64,000 nt of DNA from Coenobita brevimanus (taxonomy: Eukaryota; Arthropoda; Malacostraca; Decapoda; Coenobitidae), in NCBI GenBank assembly GCA_032717465.1, contig CM064671.1, forward strand, positions 59,907,859-59,971,858, given 5' to 3'. The notes under the pieces were generated by a model. That model made no database searches, had not been told where the DNA came from, and worked only from the letters and a program-made list of their open reading frames with translations. Positions 12,013-23,700 of this stretch are shown in pieces. The position numbers were made by a program, and so were the translations under genes. The first letter of the stretch is position 1. Every line of letters starts with the position of its first letter.

Positions 12013-13690
12013 TGTATTACTGGATAAAAATATGGTGCGAAATAGTTTTACTAAAATTCCGATGTTCTAAATGTTAATAGATATCAAGCTTTTAGAATGT
12101 GCTTTCAGAAATGTAATCGCTTACATACTTTTTGAGCCATAGATAAAAAAAATACTTCGTGCTTTGTCATCGAATATAATGGATCTTTGAATCAAAAAAT
12201 ATCATTATTTAAAACTGTATTCAAAGACACTAAAAAAGTACTTTAAGTAAGAACGTTTGTTGAGCGACTGACCAACTTGGCGTCATGAAACCGTCATAAA
12301 GTAGTAAAAAAATTGCCGTGGTGTGGAAATGAATAGGTTGGTCGAAACAGTCGAAAATTTACATCTTCATGATTTGCATGTCCCTATGAGAAAGTGTACC
12401 TCAAAAGTCATTCACAGCAACGTAGAAATAAAGAGAAAATTACAGTTGTCTCTAAATTCTCCAAAGTTGGTTTTTATTTTTCTATTTCATAACTCTCAGG
12501 AAGCTTTCTAAATAAAGAGATCTGAAAAGTAGCTTCTACTTCAATGACAGAAAGCCAGAATGGAATCGTCAGTGTTGTGGCCTCTTTCCAGTACCGTAAA
12601 ATCGTCAGCTGATTTTCGTTGAAACAGTAAGCTAAATTTATTCAGGTAAATGAAAAATTTTGTTGTAATCAGTCATTTTTAAAAATTATTACTTTTTCTT
12701 CCTTTGTTTTTTTTTCAGTAAAAAATTATTTGATTCCTTTCTCAGAGCCTAGGCATCTTCGGAGACTTTAAAGTGATAGCCATCGGGCTTCAGAATAAAG
12801 ATTTTTTTTTTTTTAAGCAGGTACATGATTCATTTATACCATCCTGGAGAAGCAAATATTATTCCTGCGTGTGGGTAAGTTTGGTCGACATTTTTTTTTA
12901 CGTCTTGCAACAGCTGTTACATTCGTTCTTTTCCAGTTCACGTGATAATGATTTCTAACTTTTATCTCTAGAGGTCATGTTAACTCTCCTTATTATTCGG
13001 TATGCAGTTTCGTCCTGTCAGACTCATAAATTTTTGCCATAGATATTTAGATTAACTAGAACCTCCTGGGACTAAAACTCCCACACGTTTATATTTCTAT
13101 CTCCGCGAATTCATTCTTCCATGTCGTTTCATTCACTCATTTATAATTCACCCCTAGAGATCCGTACAAAAAATGAGGCTTTCAATAGAAGGCCCTCATT
13201 TACCCCAAAATATATAGCTTCTTTTACTGGTTCTCCTAATGCGACCCATGTATGCTTTGTCCGACTATCACTAAGTAAATGTAAAGGTGAGGGTAGTCGT
13301 CAAAAGGCAATTAGCCGCGGTGCCCATTTTTGTAGCATGGGCCTTTGAGTGTGTGGCTGTGGCGTGTTAAGGGGTTAGGGTCACCACTGTGTCATTTTTG
13401 GTTATAGGGATATATATTTTACTAGGGGCTACACCAAGGCAAATGGTTAGGAAATAAACGCCAATGTGCTGGGAAGAAATAGACAGGGCAGTGATTATTG
13501 ACTTGGAACAATACAGAGCTGTTGCATGATATCAAAATAGTTCAAGGCCACTACAGTACGGCGTGTGTAGATCAATTACATGAATGAATAGTTACAGACT
13601 AAGAATATGAGTAATGAATTTAGTGAGAAACGGGAGTGCCGGGCTGTTGTGTTTATGTGTATCGTATATGTAAAGTTGTACCTCGTGGCC
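12013..13690. other. Gene-free stretch
   Basis: AT-rich, with no recognisable gene, RNA or transposon end. Confidence 0.4.
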
Positions 13691-13939
13691 AGATTTTACC
13701 AGGAGAGACGAAGAACAAGGCAGGTAGTAGCCGGGTGAAGTTCTGAGTTGAAAGATGGCCGGAGCTAGGTCGCCCGCTCGGTTTTAAGCCCCCTAATGAG
13801 GTGGGAGGAGCACCGGTAGGCTAGCTTGCCTGAATACACAAATTTGATTGGTTTAGGCACCACTACAGGTGAGGAGGGAAGAGAAATTGAATTCTATTGG
13901 AAGCGGCACCAATAGCGATGCTAATTCCGAGAACAAGGT

Positions 13940-14035
13940 GGGGAAAAGCCATGAGGGAAGGAAACCACGTGTGTAGATGAAATGAGGAAAAAGCCACGAT
14001 GGAAGGAAACCACGTCTGTAGATGAAATGCGAGGT
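13940..14035 (+). repeat. Short tandem repeat, 2 x about 45 bp
   Basis: The motif AAGCCAYGANGGAAGGAAAC plus CACGTSTGTAGATGAAATG occurs twice in a row. Confidence 0.7.
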
Positions 14036-14099
14036 ACAATACTTTGTGGTGTAATATACGCCACACGGCGAGTTATTCACCTACTGTCCTGGGATACAA

Positions 14100-14286
14100 C
14101 ACCATTACATCATCCAGGTTACCATAGTTATCTCCCCTAGGGATTCATTTTACCTGCCATCCGGTAAAGGATGGATATACACCTGAGTCAAACGATGTCA
14201 TCTACCTAGACAAGGATTCGAACCCTGCAGGTAACGGTCCGGCAGCTTATCAGTCAATGATGCTAACCACTAAGCCCACTCGGCGG
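14100..14286 (-). mobile_element. tRNA-derived SINE
   Basis: On the minus strand, box A-like TAGTGGTTAGCATC (near 14261-14273) is followed by box B GGTTCGAATCC (14224-14214). The region between does not fold into a canonical tRNA with an anticodon arm, so this is a SINE head rather than a tRNA gene. Confidence 0.65.
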
Positions 14287-16087
14287 TAATGGGTAGGCTG
14301 TTAATTATGGCATCCACATTAGGGTGGATACCATTGTGTAACTACTCAGTTTTTGCTTCTAAATATCTTCTAGTTGAAGGCCATTCGTTCATATTCATCA
14401 GTTCACTTAAAACTCGGAGCAATCGATCGTTGGACAAATACCTCCAGATACCTTTTTCATTCTGTATAGTCTCAGGCCCTTTGACGGGTTTTATGGAAGC
14501 AGCTGTCGACCATACAAGCGATACAAGCACATAATTCGTGAAATGTAGCAACACGAATCCATAAACTTTTCCAACATTTGCGCAGAGATATGGAACAATC
14601 ACCTCTTTGAATGATCGATATTTTCTTTTTTTGTAAAGGCCATCGTGCATTGCCTTGGGAATGTTGAAAGTCTCTAATCACAGACAAGCATTATCTTTTG
14701 GGGAGATAAGTATTATGGTTAATATATTATTTAAATACTGGCGATAGAAAACTTTTTAATTTTCCTGAGACTCTCCAGTAAATCAGCAATAAAAGTTTAA
14801 TTGCTCTGGACTGATGTGGACTCCAGAGTAATGAGATCTTGTGATACTGACTCAATGGCACATCTCGTTGACTTCTGTAATCACTCATTACCACTGTATC
14901 TCTGCATATGCTATACTCATATTTTAGATTCGTAATCTTTATCGATATTAAAGTACATTAAAAACACAACCTGTTATACAAAGCCAATAGCTTAAAAGCA
15001 GATGTTACAAAGCCTCCTTGCTCTACAAGAGCAGGGTCCGTAGTAGCACTGTCACCTATGTTGAAAGCAGGATACGTAGTGTGACGGTGAGGGTGTGGCG
15101 GCTCCTCGCATTTATATACAGGTGATAGGGCGCTGCCACTTTTGCGCAGTGCTCTCACCCCACACTAAATCACCCATTGGATTGGGAATCATAGTAACAC
15201 AATGGGTTTCGTGCCAATTCAGCAACAGGAGTTTTGAATCATGATTGGAATAACTTCTGATAACTAAATAATCTAACAAACTATGTGTTTATACCGGGTA
15301 TATGTATGTACATATATACACACATACATCATTAACAAATTTCCTCCCACGCTCTCACATACAACCAATTCTGCAGAATTGGACAAATAGTTTATTGCTT
15401 TATGAGATCAGTAAAACTATACATCTAAAAATTCTGTTATTATTTCAAAGTGCGAAAGGTTTTGAAATACATAATGAGAACAAACAGAGAGACATCTTGA
15501 TAATATTTTATTGTCAATGAGAAATGATCGTCATTTCAGGCTAATACAAATTATATGAAACGTGGAATGTGTTTGATAGATCAGTGGTTCATCTGCCATA
15601 TCCTTCCCCCCCTCCTTCACACTGTAGTCTTGAGGGAAACAGATTTTTCCATTACTTCATCCCTTCCCGAGTACTAAGTTTCCCAGTGATAGTTGTGGTA
15701 ACAATATGACCACCACATCTCCATGAACAAATAGGAGAAGCTAAAGAAATTTCGATATTTAAGGAAACAATTAGCAGGACAGTAAACATGGGTATGAATA
15801 TTGTTAAGTCCCAGTTCCACTGCTTCGCAATTAGCTTTGGCTGAGTTTAAGTGGCTTATACCTTGTGTTAGATAACCACAGACCGCAAGACATCGAGGGA
15901 TATCCTAGACCTGGGTAGACAAACCACCCTGATCCAGCATAACAAAACTTTCCTAACAGCAGAATAATGTATCTGTGATTTAAACTTTTGAAAACGATAT
16001 TTACTACTCCGTCACTTATGTCCTCTAGCGATGACATTGTCGTGAATATCATCAGCTGTGGAAGCTTTCTCTTGCTCCTCCTTGCTA

Positions 16088-16090
<3 letters not shown>
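14287..16090. other. Gene-free stretch
   Basis: It contains one 102-codon minus-strand ORF (14342-14650) with no recognised family and a stop followed by similar-looking sequence in frame. No other structure was noted. Confidence 0.35.

Positions 16091-16091
<1 letters not shown>

Positions 16092-16144
<53 letters not shown>
16092..16144 (+). repeat. (TG)n microsatellite
   Basis: Uninterrupted TG dinucleotides. Confidence 0.98.
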
Positions 16145-16146
<2 letters not shown>

Positions 16147-16789
16147 CTCTTCAATCTTGTTGTACCCACTCAAGTGGGCAGGAGCCCAACACCGAGAAAA
16201 ATCACCATCAGTCTTTATCCTCACTGTATTATGTCACACAGAATATATAATTACAACAAAATAAAATAAGCTGAAACATCCACATTCAAACACCGCTGGT
16301 CACCCCGATGATTACTTCACGTGCTTCAATCCTTTTCTGTTACAGACCACTCACTAGCAGGGTGTCAGAACTTCATAAGCTATTACATTTCCAATTGCTG
16401 TTTGTTAAGCACCTCTCATACTCTTGCACTATCTTGAATGCTCTAACTACTATGATTCAGACTGTGTCACCAATCAGTCTCCCATCTCCTCTTTGGCTTC
16501 CCTTTCATCTCATTCCCTTCCTTTCCGTTTGTTATATTTCCTTTTGACTCAGTACGCATTCCATCAACATAAGTTATAAGACACCGTGATCAGCTGTTTC
16601 CATCCTACTACGACACCTTATACCTTTCTCTTGCCCTGTCAGTTGTCTCTTTAAACCCATCTCACCTCACACACACACACGCCATAAGAACTTTAATCCA
16701 TTTGAGGTTCTAAACAATTTCCACCAATGCCTTGCCGCTCTATAGCACAACTGTATATACCACATCTCATATTGAAAAAAAAAAAAAAT

Positions 16790-16811
16790 TATATATATAT
16801 ATATATATATA

Positions 16812-16844
<33 letters not shown>
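16790..16844 (+). repeat. (TA)n microsatellite
   Basis: Two TA blocks separated by AAAAATT, preceded by an A-run. Confidence 0.95.
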
Positions 16845-16847
<3 letters not shown>

Positions 16848-17204
16848 GTTCTTTATCCTTAAAAAAAGATAGATGCCAAAAGGTTCGTACCATTATCATC
16901 ATCATCTTCATCACCATCAAAAGATCAGTGTGATTTGTTTGATTCTACAGGGAATCATCATCATTAGCAAACTGATAATCGTAGTCGTACTCACGGTGAG
17001 TATCATTTTACCACATTTTCCCTGTCGATCATATTTAGAACAAGGTTAGTTAGTATGTATCTGTTGGCCGTCATCATAATCATCACCATCGTCATTATCA
17101 AACTGACGATCATCAATAAAACAAAGATAATATTTGCTACCATCATCATGATCACCATCACACCAACCCATTTCCCACTAATTAATGGGCTGGGTTTCTA
17201 CAAG

Positions 17205-17430
17205 AGTTGCTGTTATTGTAGAGTAACCCCAGTCAGTCTGGCCGTGCAGACCCGTCAACCACAGGTAAGCAACTGCCCTCAAGCCAACCGGTGCATTGAG
17301 CCGATGCCCCCTTGCAGTGGACAATACCTTGCCACAGCCAGGCGCGGGAAGGAGTTGAGAGGTTTGGCTCCCGGATGGACACCGAAATTGTCCCTCCACC
17401 CAGTTAGCAGGTACAGCACAGCAGGCTTCG
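17205..17430 (-). mobile_element. AAC-tailed repeat family, copy 3
   Basis: The minus strand contains GCAGTTGCTTACCTGTGGTT and CTGGGGTTA, matching copies at 18765-19012 and 48350-48625. It is a SINE-like non-coding repeat. Confidence 0.7.
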
Positions 17431-17454
17431 CATCACCCCATTGCCTGGCTATAT

Positions 17455-17610
17455 AGTCATCACCCACAACTGTAAATGGCTACTTGTGTTACAAGTAATA
17501 AAAGGCTTGTCACTAAGTGCAGAGCCACCTGAAGTGAGAGAAGGGATGAAAGAAATAAGGAGGGAGGGGGACAGATATTGAAAAACACACACACACACAC
17601 ACACACACAC
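17455..17610 (+). repeat. Short interspersed repeat with (CA)n
   Basis: GTAAATGGCTACTTGTGT, then GGCTTGTCACTAAGTGCAGA, matches 18510-18575 (GTAAATGGTTTCCTGGTGTA, then GGCTTGTCACTCAGTGTAGA). A (CA)n run ends at about 17610. Confidence 0.6.
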
Positions 17611-17911
17611 ATAAAGGTAATGGAAGAAGTTCGCAGCACTACATCAAGGGAGTGGATAACCAGACATCAGTACAGACTCCAAGGTATATTAAAGTTGGGC
17701 AAATTTTTCTTCGCGCATTCCTGTAGACAGTTATAGAATGCAGGAGTAATGTCCCGTGGAAAAATGGGTGGTTAATGCGTCGAGACTGAGACACTGGCAT
17801 CCCAGGCCGTCACACAATAGGTAGATAAGTAGAACATCCACGTCACTGATCGACAGTCATATCACCACACTGTCAGCCAATGGACGGCATGGAGGCAAAG
17901 ATGAATCGACT

Positions 17912-18046
17912 TCACTCATATCTGTAGTGGATATGAGCCAGGATCTCCGCCAGTAGGATGACGGCAGCCAGCGTGCAGCCCAGGAACAGCAGGTAGAAGG
18001 CGCCCTGCAGGTGGTTCAGGCCCAACGGCAGCTCGCGAGACTTTTC
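17912..18046 (-). CDS. IR exon 13 (M4 and stop)
   Basis: Acceptor CTACTTCCAG is followed by 44 codons and TGA at 17912-17914. [11 protein letters not shown] opens the M4 helix (about 653-672), a strongly conserved IR ending, and the short cytosolic tail is HIHYRYE. I saw no clear minus-strand AATAAA in the next 400 bases. Confidence 0.96.
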   Translation of the reverse strand, partial: EKSRELPLGLNHLQGAFYLLFLGCTLAAVILLAEILAHIHYRYE

Positions 18047-18236
18047 CTGGAAGTAGAACACAACAATAACTACAACACTAAACATCAGTAACAACAACGT
18101 CAGCAATAGTAACAAACCAGGAATATGAACAACAACCAGAACAATACTAATACAAATACTAATAATAGTAATAATAATATTAATAATTGTAATACTATTA
18201 CTAATACTAATAATTATAATGGTAATAATAATAACC

Positions 18237-18286
<50 letters not shown>

Positions 18287-19368
18287 CCATCCATCCATCC
18301 ATCACCTAATCCTATGCTGCCCCATGAGAAGCGTAGGAACCCGGGGCTAGGCAAGTTGGTCCTGACATTTAAGATGAGTGACCAGCCTGACTCATCCCTG
18401 AGTGGCATTACGTGAGCAATAAACCTGCACCGGCTCGTTCCGATTGGAACACCTCATTTACCCACTAAACCACCAGGCGCCATAATTTGGTTATATGGTT
18501 ACCACCCAGCGTAGTAAATGGTTTCCTGGTGTACAGGAAACCATTTGGCTTGTCACTCAGTGTAGAGTCACCCATAGGCAGAAGAAAGAGGAAAGAAAGA
18601 CAGAAGAGGGAGTGTAAAGTCACCCGTAGGCAGAAGAAACAATAATAATAATAATAATGATAATAATAATAATAATAATAAAAATAATAATAATCTCATT
18701 CATTCAACTAAAGAAGCAGTTCTGGAGGATTTCACTATAGCTCGAAACCACCAGCGCTGATGAGGGACCTACAAGAGGTGGCTCTGCACCCTGGTTGGGG
18801 CACAGCCTCCTCATAGTTCCCTGCACCTTGCCGTGGGAAGGATCCTGGTCAGACCATGGTGAGGTGCTGCCTATCACAAGAGGACGTCGGATCCCTACAC
18901 GGTGTATGTATTGTACTGTACCAGTAGGTCGGCCCCACAAAAGCAACTGCTTACTCTTGGTCGACGAGCCTGCTCGGCCAAGCAGACAGGGGTTGGGTAA
19001 CAACAACAAATTTGCACCTATACAATTACAAGACATGACTATCTTTATAGACCATACAAATTTCATCAACGGAAGTGACCACAATAATATCAACAAATAA
19101 TGTGATGATTAAGGGAGTGAGGTGGAGCCAGGATGAAGGGGTCTTGAGTGAGTGAGTGAATGAAAGAGGTTTCTAATTTCAGTGGATCTTTTGTTCATAA
19201 TTCTGCAGATTCGTAGATTCTCTTTCCTTCTTCCTGGATCTCACCCTACCACACCGCACCTCATCTTTAGGTGGGAAAATTGGTCAGGATGATTATGCTA
19301 TATATATTGCAAAGAAGAAATCTAGAATATCTGCAAGTGTCCCATTATTAGAGGCTTAGATACGAGTA

Positions 19369-19436
<68 letters not shown>

Positions 19437-20734
19437 CGCGTGCATGCGTGCTTGTGGGTGGATGGGTTGGTGGATGAGTAGTATGGTGAGTGTGTCGTCC
19501 TGTCTTAGCTCCCCCCCGTTAGAGGGGAAACAGCCTAGGTATTTAGACAGACAGACTGATATAATTCAGAAAACTGCAGAGAAACGACAGTGATATTGCA
19601 CGGAAATAATGTTTAACCTCTTGACTCAGATGATGTATTTTATTGATTTACGCTTGTTATTACCTCATGATATTACTAATTTAGGAAAGGACTCTTTATA
19701 CCGAAGGCATTTTAAAGCTGCATCGAACCCCACTGCCTAAAAAGTCTGCCTTTGTCGACCAAAATCTGAAACAAGCATGAATGTGATGTGGACGGTGGCA
19801 TTATAGTGAAGGGGATATGCAATACTCTTTTAATTTAGAACACATATTGAACAGCATATTGAACTAAAAGTAATATTATTTGGTTTACTGTAAAGACACC
19901 AGCAGCAGCAGGACTCACCTCAGCACCACCTTGCCCATTTTCCTTCACTTGCAGATCAATATCGTCGGCCTGCATTCTAATAGGGAGTAAAACAATCCCT
20001 TTCCAGACGGCGCCGTTAGTAGTTTGTTTTTCCTACTACGAGGCGTATTTTATTCATTTTGTGAGACCCCCCTCCCAATCCCCGTTGTGAGGGTTTCATG
20101 ATGGCTATACCTAATCCTGCCAATTCATAAGGATTCTTTCAGATCCGGATTAAATAGTCAGGAGATTTCAAGAAAAAACAGGAATGTGATCTTAGTGAAG
20201 TGAGACCAGGAATAAAAATCAGTAGGGGAAATTTGGCCATGTTGAAATGATTAAGAATGAGAGACTGACTAGGAGAGTGTATGTGACTGAGGTGGACTGG
20301 AAGGGGAAGGGGAGACCGAGGATGAGGCTGAGGGATGGGGTGGGTTATACCGGGGGAGGGGTGTGAGTTGGAGAAAAGGAAGCCAGATGACAGAGAACAG
20401 GGTATCATGGAGGCGATTTATTTGTGGCCAACTTTTGCGGCATTAAGGTGTCTGGTAATGTGGACAGAATTACAGAAGGAATGTCATATGAAAAACATTA
20501 ACTTACTAAAATGGTAAAGTTATTCAATTCTTACTCTAGTATCCTCAGGAACAGTAGGATCCAGGTCAGCACTCTGCCTGTTCTCCTTCACCCGCTGATC
20601 AATAACTTCCACAGTCCAGTGCTCTATAATACCAGCGTCTTCCAGTCGGGTCATCAGTGTTTGGAATGGACGGTAGAATGGTGCACCTTGCCTGAGGAAG
20701 GAAAAACAATAACAATATAACCAGTTTATAAGGG

Positions 20735-20785
<51 letters not shown>

Positions 20786-23700
20786 CTTAATCGTGCTACT
20801 TTTAGACCATTATTCTTTAGCATGGGGGAGACTTTTCCAATTGTGAGTCATTAACTATAACCAGTAATATTAACTTCCGTAGTGCCAGAGACTCCAAAAG
20901 AGTTAGTATTTAATCACCCCTTTTTAGCAAGACACAGCAGGTATAACTGAAATCCCGTCAGTGCTGATGATTTTAATAAAACAAGCTTCAGCTATGACGA
21001 TCAGCCATCTAACCATGTAATTCCGTCTTGGTAGTGCTGGAGAGGGACGCCTTCATGTGGTCGCATCGATATCACCAGACTGATCAGCTGCCTAGATATA
21101 TAAATATCTCTCAGACTCCTTCTTAATCCCTCGAAAGATGGATGCTGGATTGCAGGAGAAAGACAGTTTCATCTTGAAGATCACTGGGTTCACAGTAAGA
21201 TGAATCTGCTACTGCTGCTGCTGCTAGTATACCTACTACCACTACTACTACTTCTACTACTACTTGTAATAGTAGCAGTAGTAATAGAAGTGCTTGCACT
21301 AGTACAAGGTACTAGGTATAGTACTAGTAGTGTTACTGCTATGTAGCAGTGGTAGTAGAAGAGTAGTAGTACTAGTAGTACTACTGCTATGTAGTAGTAG
21401 AGTAGCAGTACTACTGCTATGTAGTAGTAGAGTAGCAGCACTACTGCTATGTAGTAGTAGAGTAGCAGTACTACTGCTATGTAGTAGTAGAGTAGCAGTA
21501 CTACTGCTATGTAGTAGTAGAGTAGCAGTACTACTGCTATGTAGTAGTAGAGTAGTAGTGCTAGTAGTAGTAGTGCTATGGTGCCTTTTTACGGAATTGC
21601 TATAGTCTCTTGAAATAGGGTGACCCAGTAGTGCATGACTTAGCACGTTCAGCTCTTAAGTGGAGAACCCGAGCCTGATTTTCAGGTTGCTCAGACTCTG
21701 GGTTAAAATTTGCTTCACCTTTGCCCCAGTTCACCCAGCATGAATTTGATTATTACGTGTTGCATAGTGGCTGACAGTCCCAATACCTCTTGCGAAGAGA
21801 CTGAAATATCGTTATTGCTCATTTTTATATACAGTGTTTCCGTGAGATTTTTATTTATTTATTTATTTATTTTTAGGAAACGCGAGGAGGTTATTCTATG
21901 CCTAATTTAAAGGGGGAAATGATCCCTATCGCAGCTGACACGGAGCTGCAGTTATTGATGACCTTATTGTTTAATTAAGAAAGAAACAATTTTCGCTAAA
22001 AAGAAATTAGTAATTACAACTCCTTAATGTTGAGAAATGGGCCCCCTGTTGTAGTATTTTTTAACCAAAATTTGTCCTGGTATAACGTCCTGAAGTCTCT
22101 CAAAAATTTCGCTGGACGCTTTGTCCAAAATCCTTTTTTTTTTTTTTTCAGCGATTTAACTGTTTACTTGGTACACACTGCTCCCTGTTCAGCCCGAGTT
22201 CGTCAGTACAGTATAATCTGCTGCTAAAAAATTTAATGAAATGGTAGTGAATCATGGGAACTTGATACTGTTATTATTGTGACTATTAATGCTGTCGTGG
22301 TCTTGGCAATTATTCTGTTCTGTTCTAGCTAACGTCAAACGATTTTATTCATCTGAAATTGAGTTATTCGAGCCTGAGTGATTAAAAGTATCCCCTGTCC
22401 TTAATAATATGGCACATAGACAGCAACAATAAATTACACTAGATGTCATATAGGTTGTCATTGCTTTTGTAACCCCATGCTACTCTGGACGTGAACCCAG
22501 TGGACTGCAGGATACTGGCCACTTTAGCCAGTCGCTCCCAAAGATCTTCTGCTGAGGCTATGTTGATGGATTATCTATGGAGTGATACTGTGGTGTATGA
22601 TGTTTGTTGTGCTTGGTGTATGTGGGTGGGAATGTTGCAGTACAATGTGGGCATAGTCCTTGGGTTCTGTGTTATGTTGGCTTCGTAACAGGGAAGGGTG
22701 ATGAAGGGATATGTATACTGTGGAACACAAAAGTATCGGTGCACAATATACATGGACCATTTTCGACCACAGAAGGAAGGTCACTGAAACATTAGTGTTC
22801 GACCTACCACACGTTGGTAGCCCTAGGAGGTGTCATGTGTCACCAACTAGCAATAACCTCTTGCAGACATATAGCAGATGTTATATTTATAAGAACAGAC
22901 ATTGTTCATACACAATGAGACGTTTTAATAAAAGCAGTTGTTCGAATATTATCGGTAGGCATCGGACACCCTGTGCACCGATACTTTTGTGACCCCTAGT
23001 ACTTACCGTATTCCCCATCCAAAGGCAGCAAACACTGATATACCATTGCTGCTGATGTAATAAGGAGTGTTGCCTTTGGAGTCTGTGTATCTGGAGGCCA
23101 CAACGACTTTAATGTAATTCTTGAAGTCGATCAGCGAAAAGCCACCACGTTTGATCTTCTCCAGTGCTTTATCTGCTACCATGACCTGAAAAAGGAAGAA
23201 CTTTATCCTTACTGCGGCTGATCCATTGTGACCAGTAGATTTTTTATTTGGGAGGGAAACACAGTAAAGAGCTCGAAGTCTTATTTTCTCCAACATATCT
23301 AATGGATTTTGTTTCTCCCAAAACGTTTGAAAAGAATATGGAAAATTCACACTGTGTCCTGTGTCTCTCTCTCACGCAACACATGCTTTCGGTATTTCGT
23401 TTTTACGATTTCGTTAATTACCATAGGCTTATCTAGGATCATAGGTTGGGGGAGGGGGAAACCACTTGGTATATATATCCTTGACACCATAATGTCATAT
23501 GACAGTCAGGACAATTCTATTATTCTATTCCAGGTACGCCAGACGATTTTATTTAGCTAAGAGTGATTCACAGGATTGAGAGGGTATTAATACTGTGACC
23601 ATTAATTATCTCATAATCGGGAGAAATGGAAAAATATTTCAAGTAATGCGAGACTATTGTAATCAGTCAAAGGAGAGCCATAGGAGCCTGTTTTTATTAC

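Noticed and set aside
14342..14650. 102-codon minus-strand ORF with a hydrophobic stretch
   Set aside because: No recognised family, no clear splice sites, and a stop inside what looks like continuing sequence.
18125..18415. Asn-rich ORF
   Set aside because: Translation of an (AAT)n microsatellite; the His/Thr, Val/Cys and Tyr/Ile ORFs on CA, TG and TA runs were dropped for the same reason.
21355..21580. Regular 30-bp repeats resembling a CRISPR array
   Set aside because: No unique spacers, trinucleotide-derived units and a eukaryotic intron setting.
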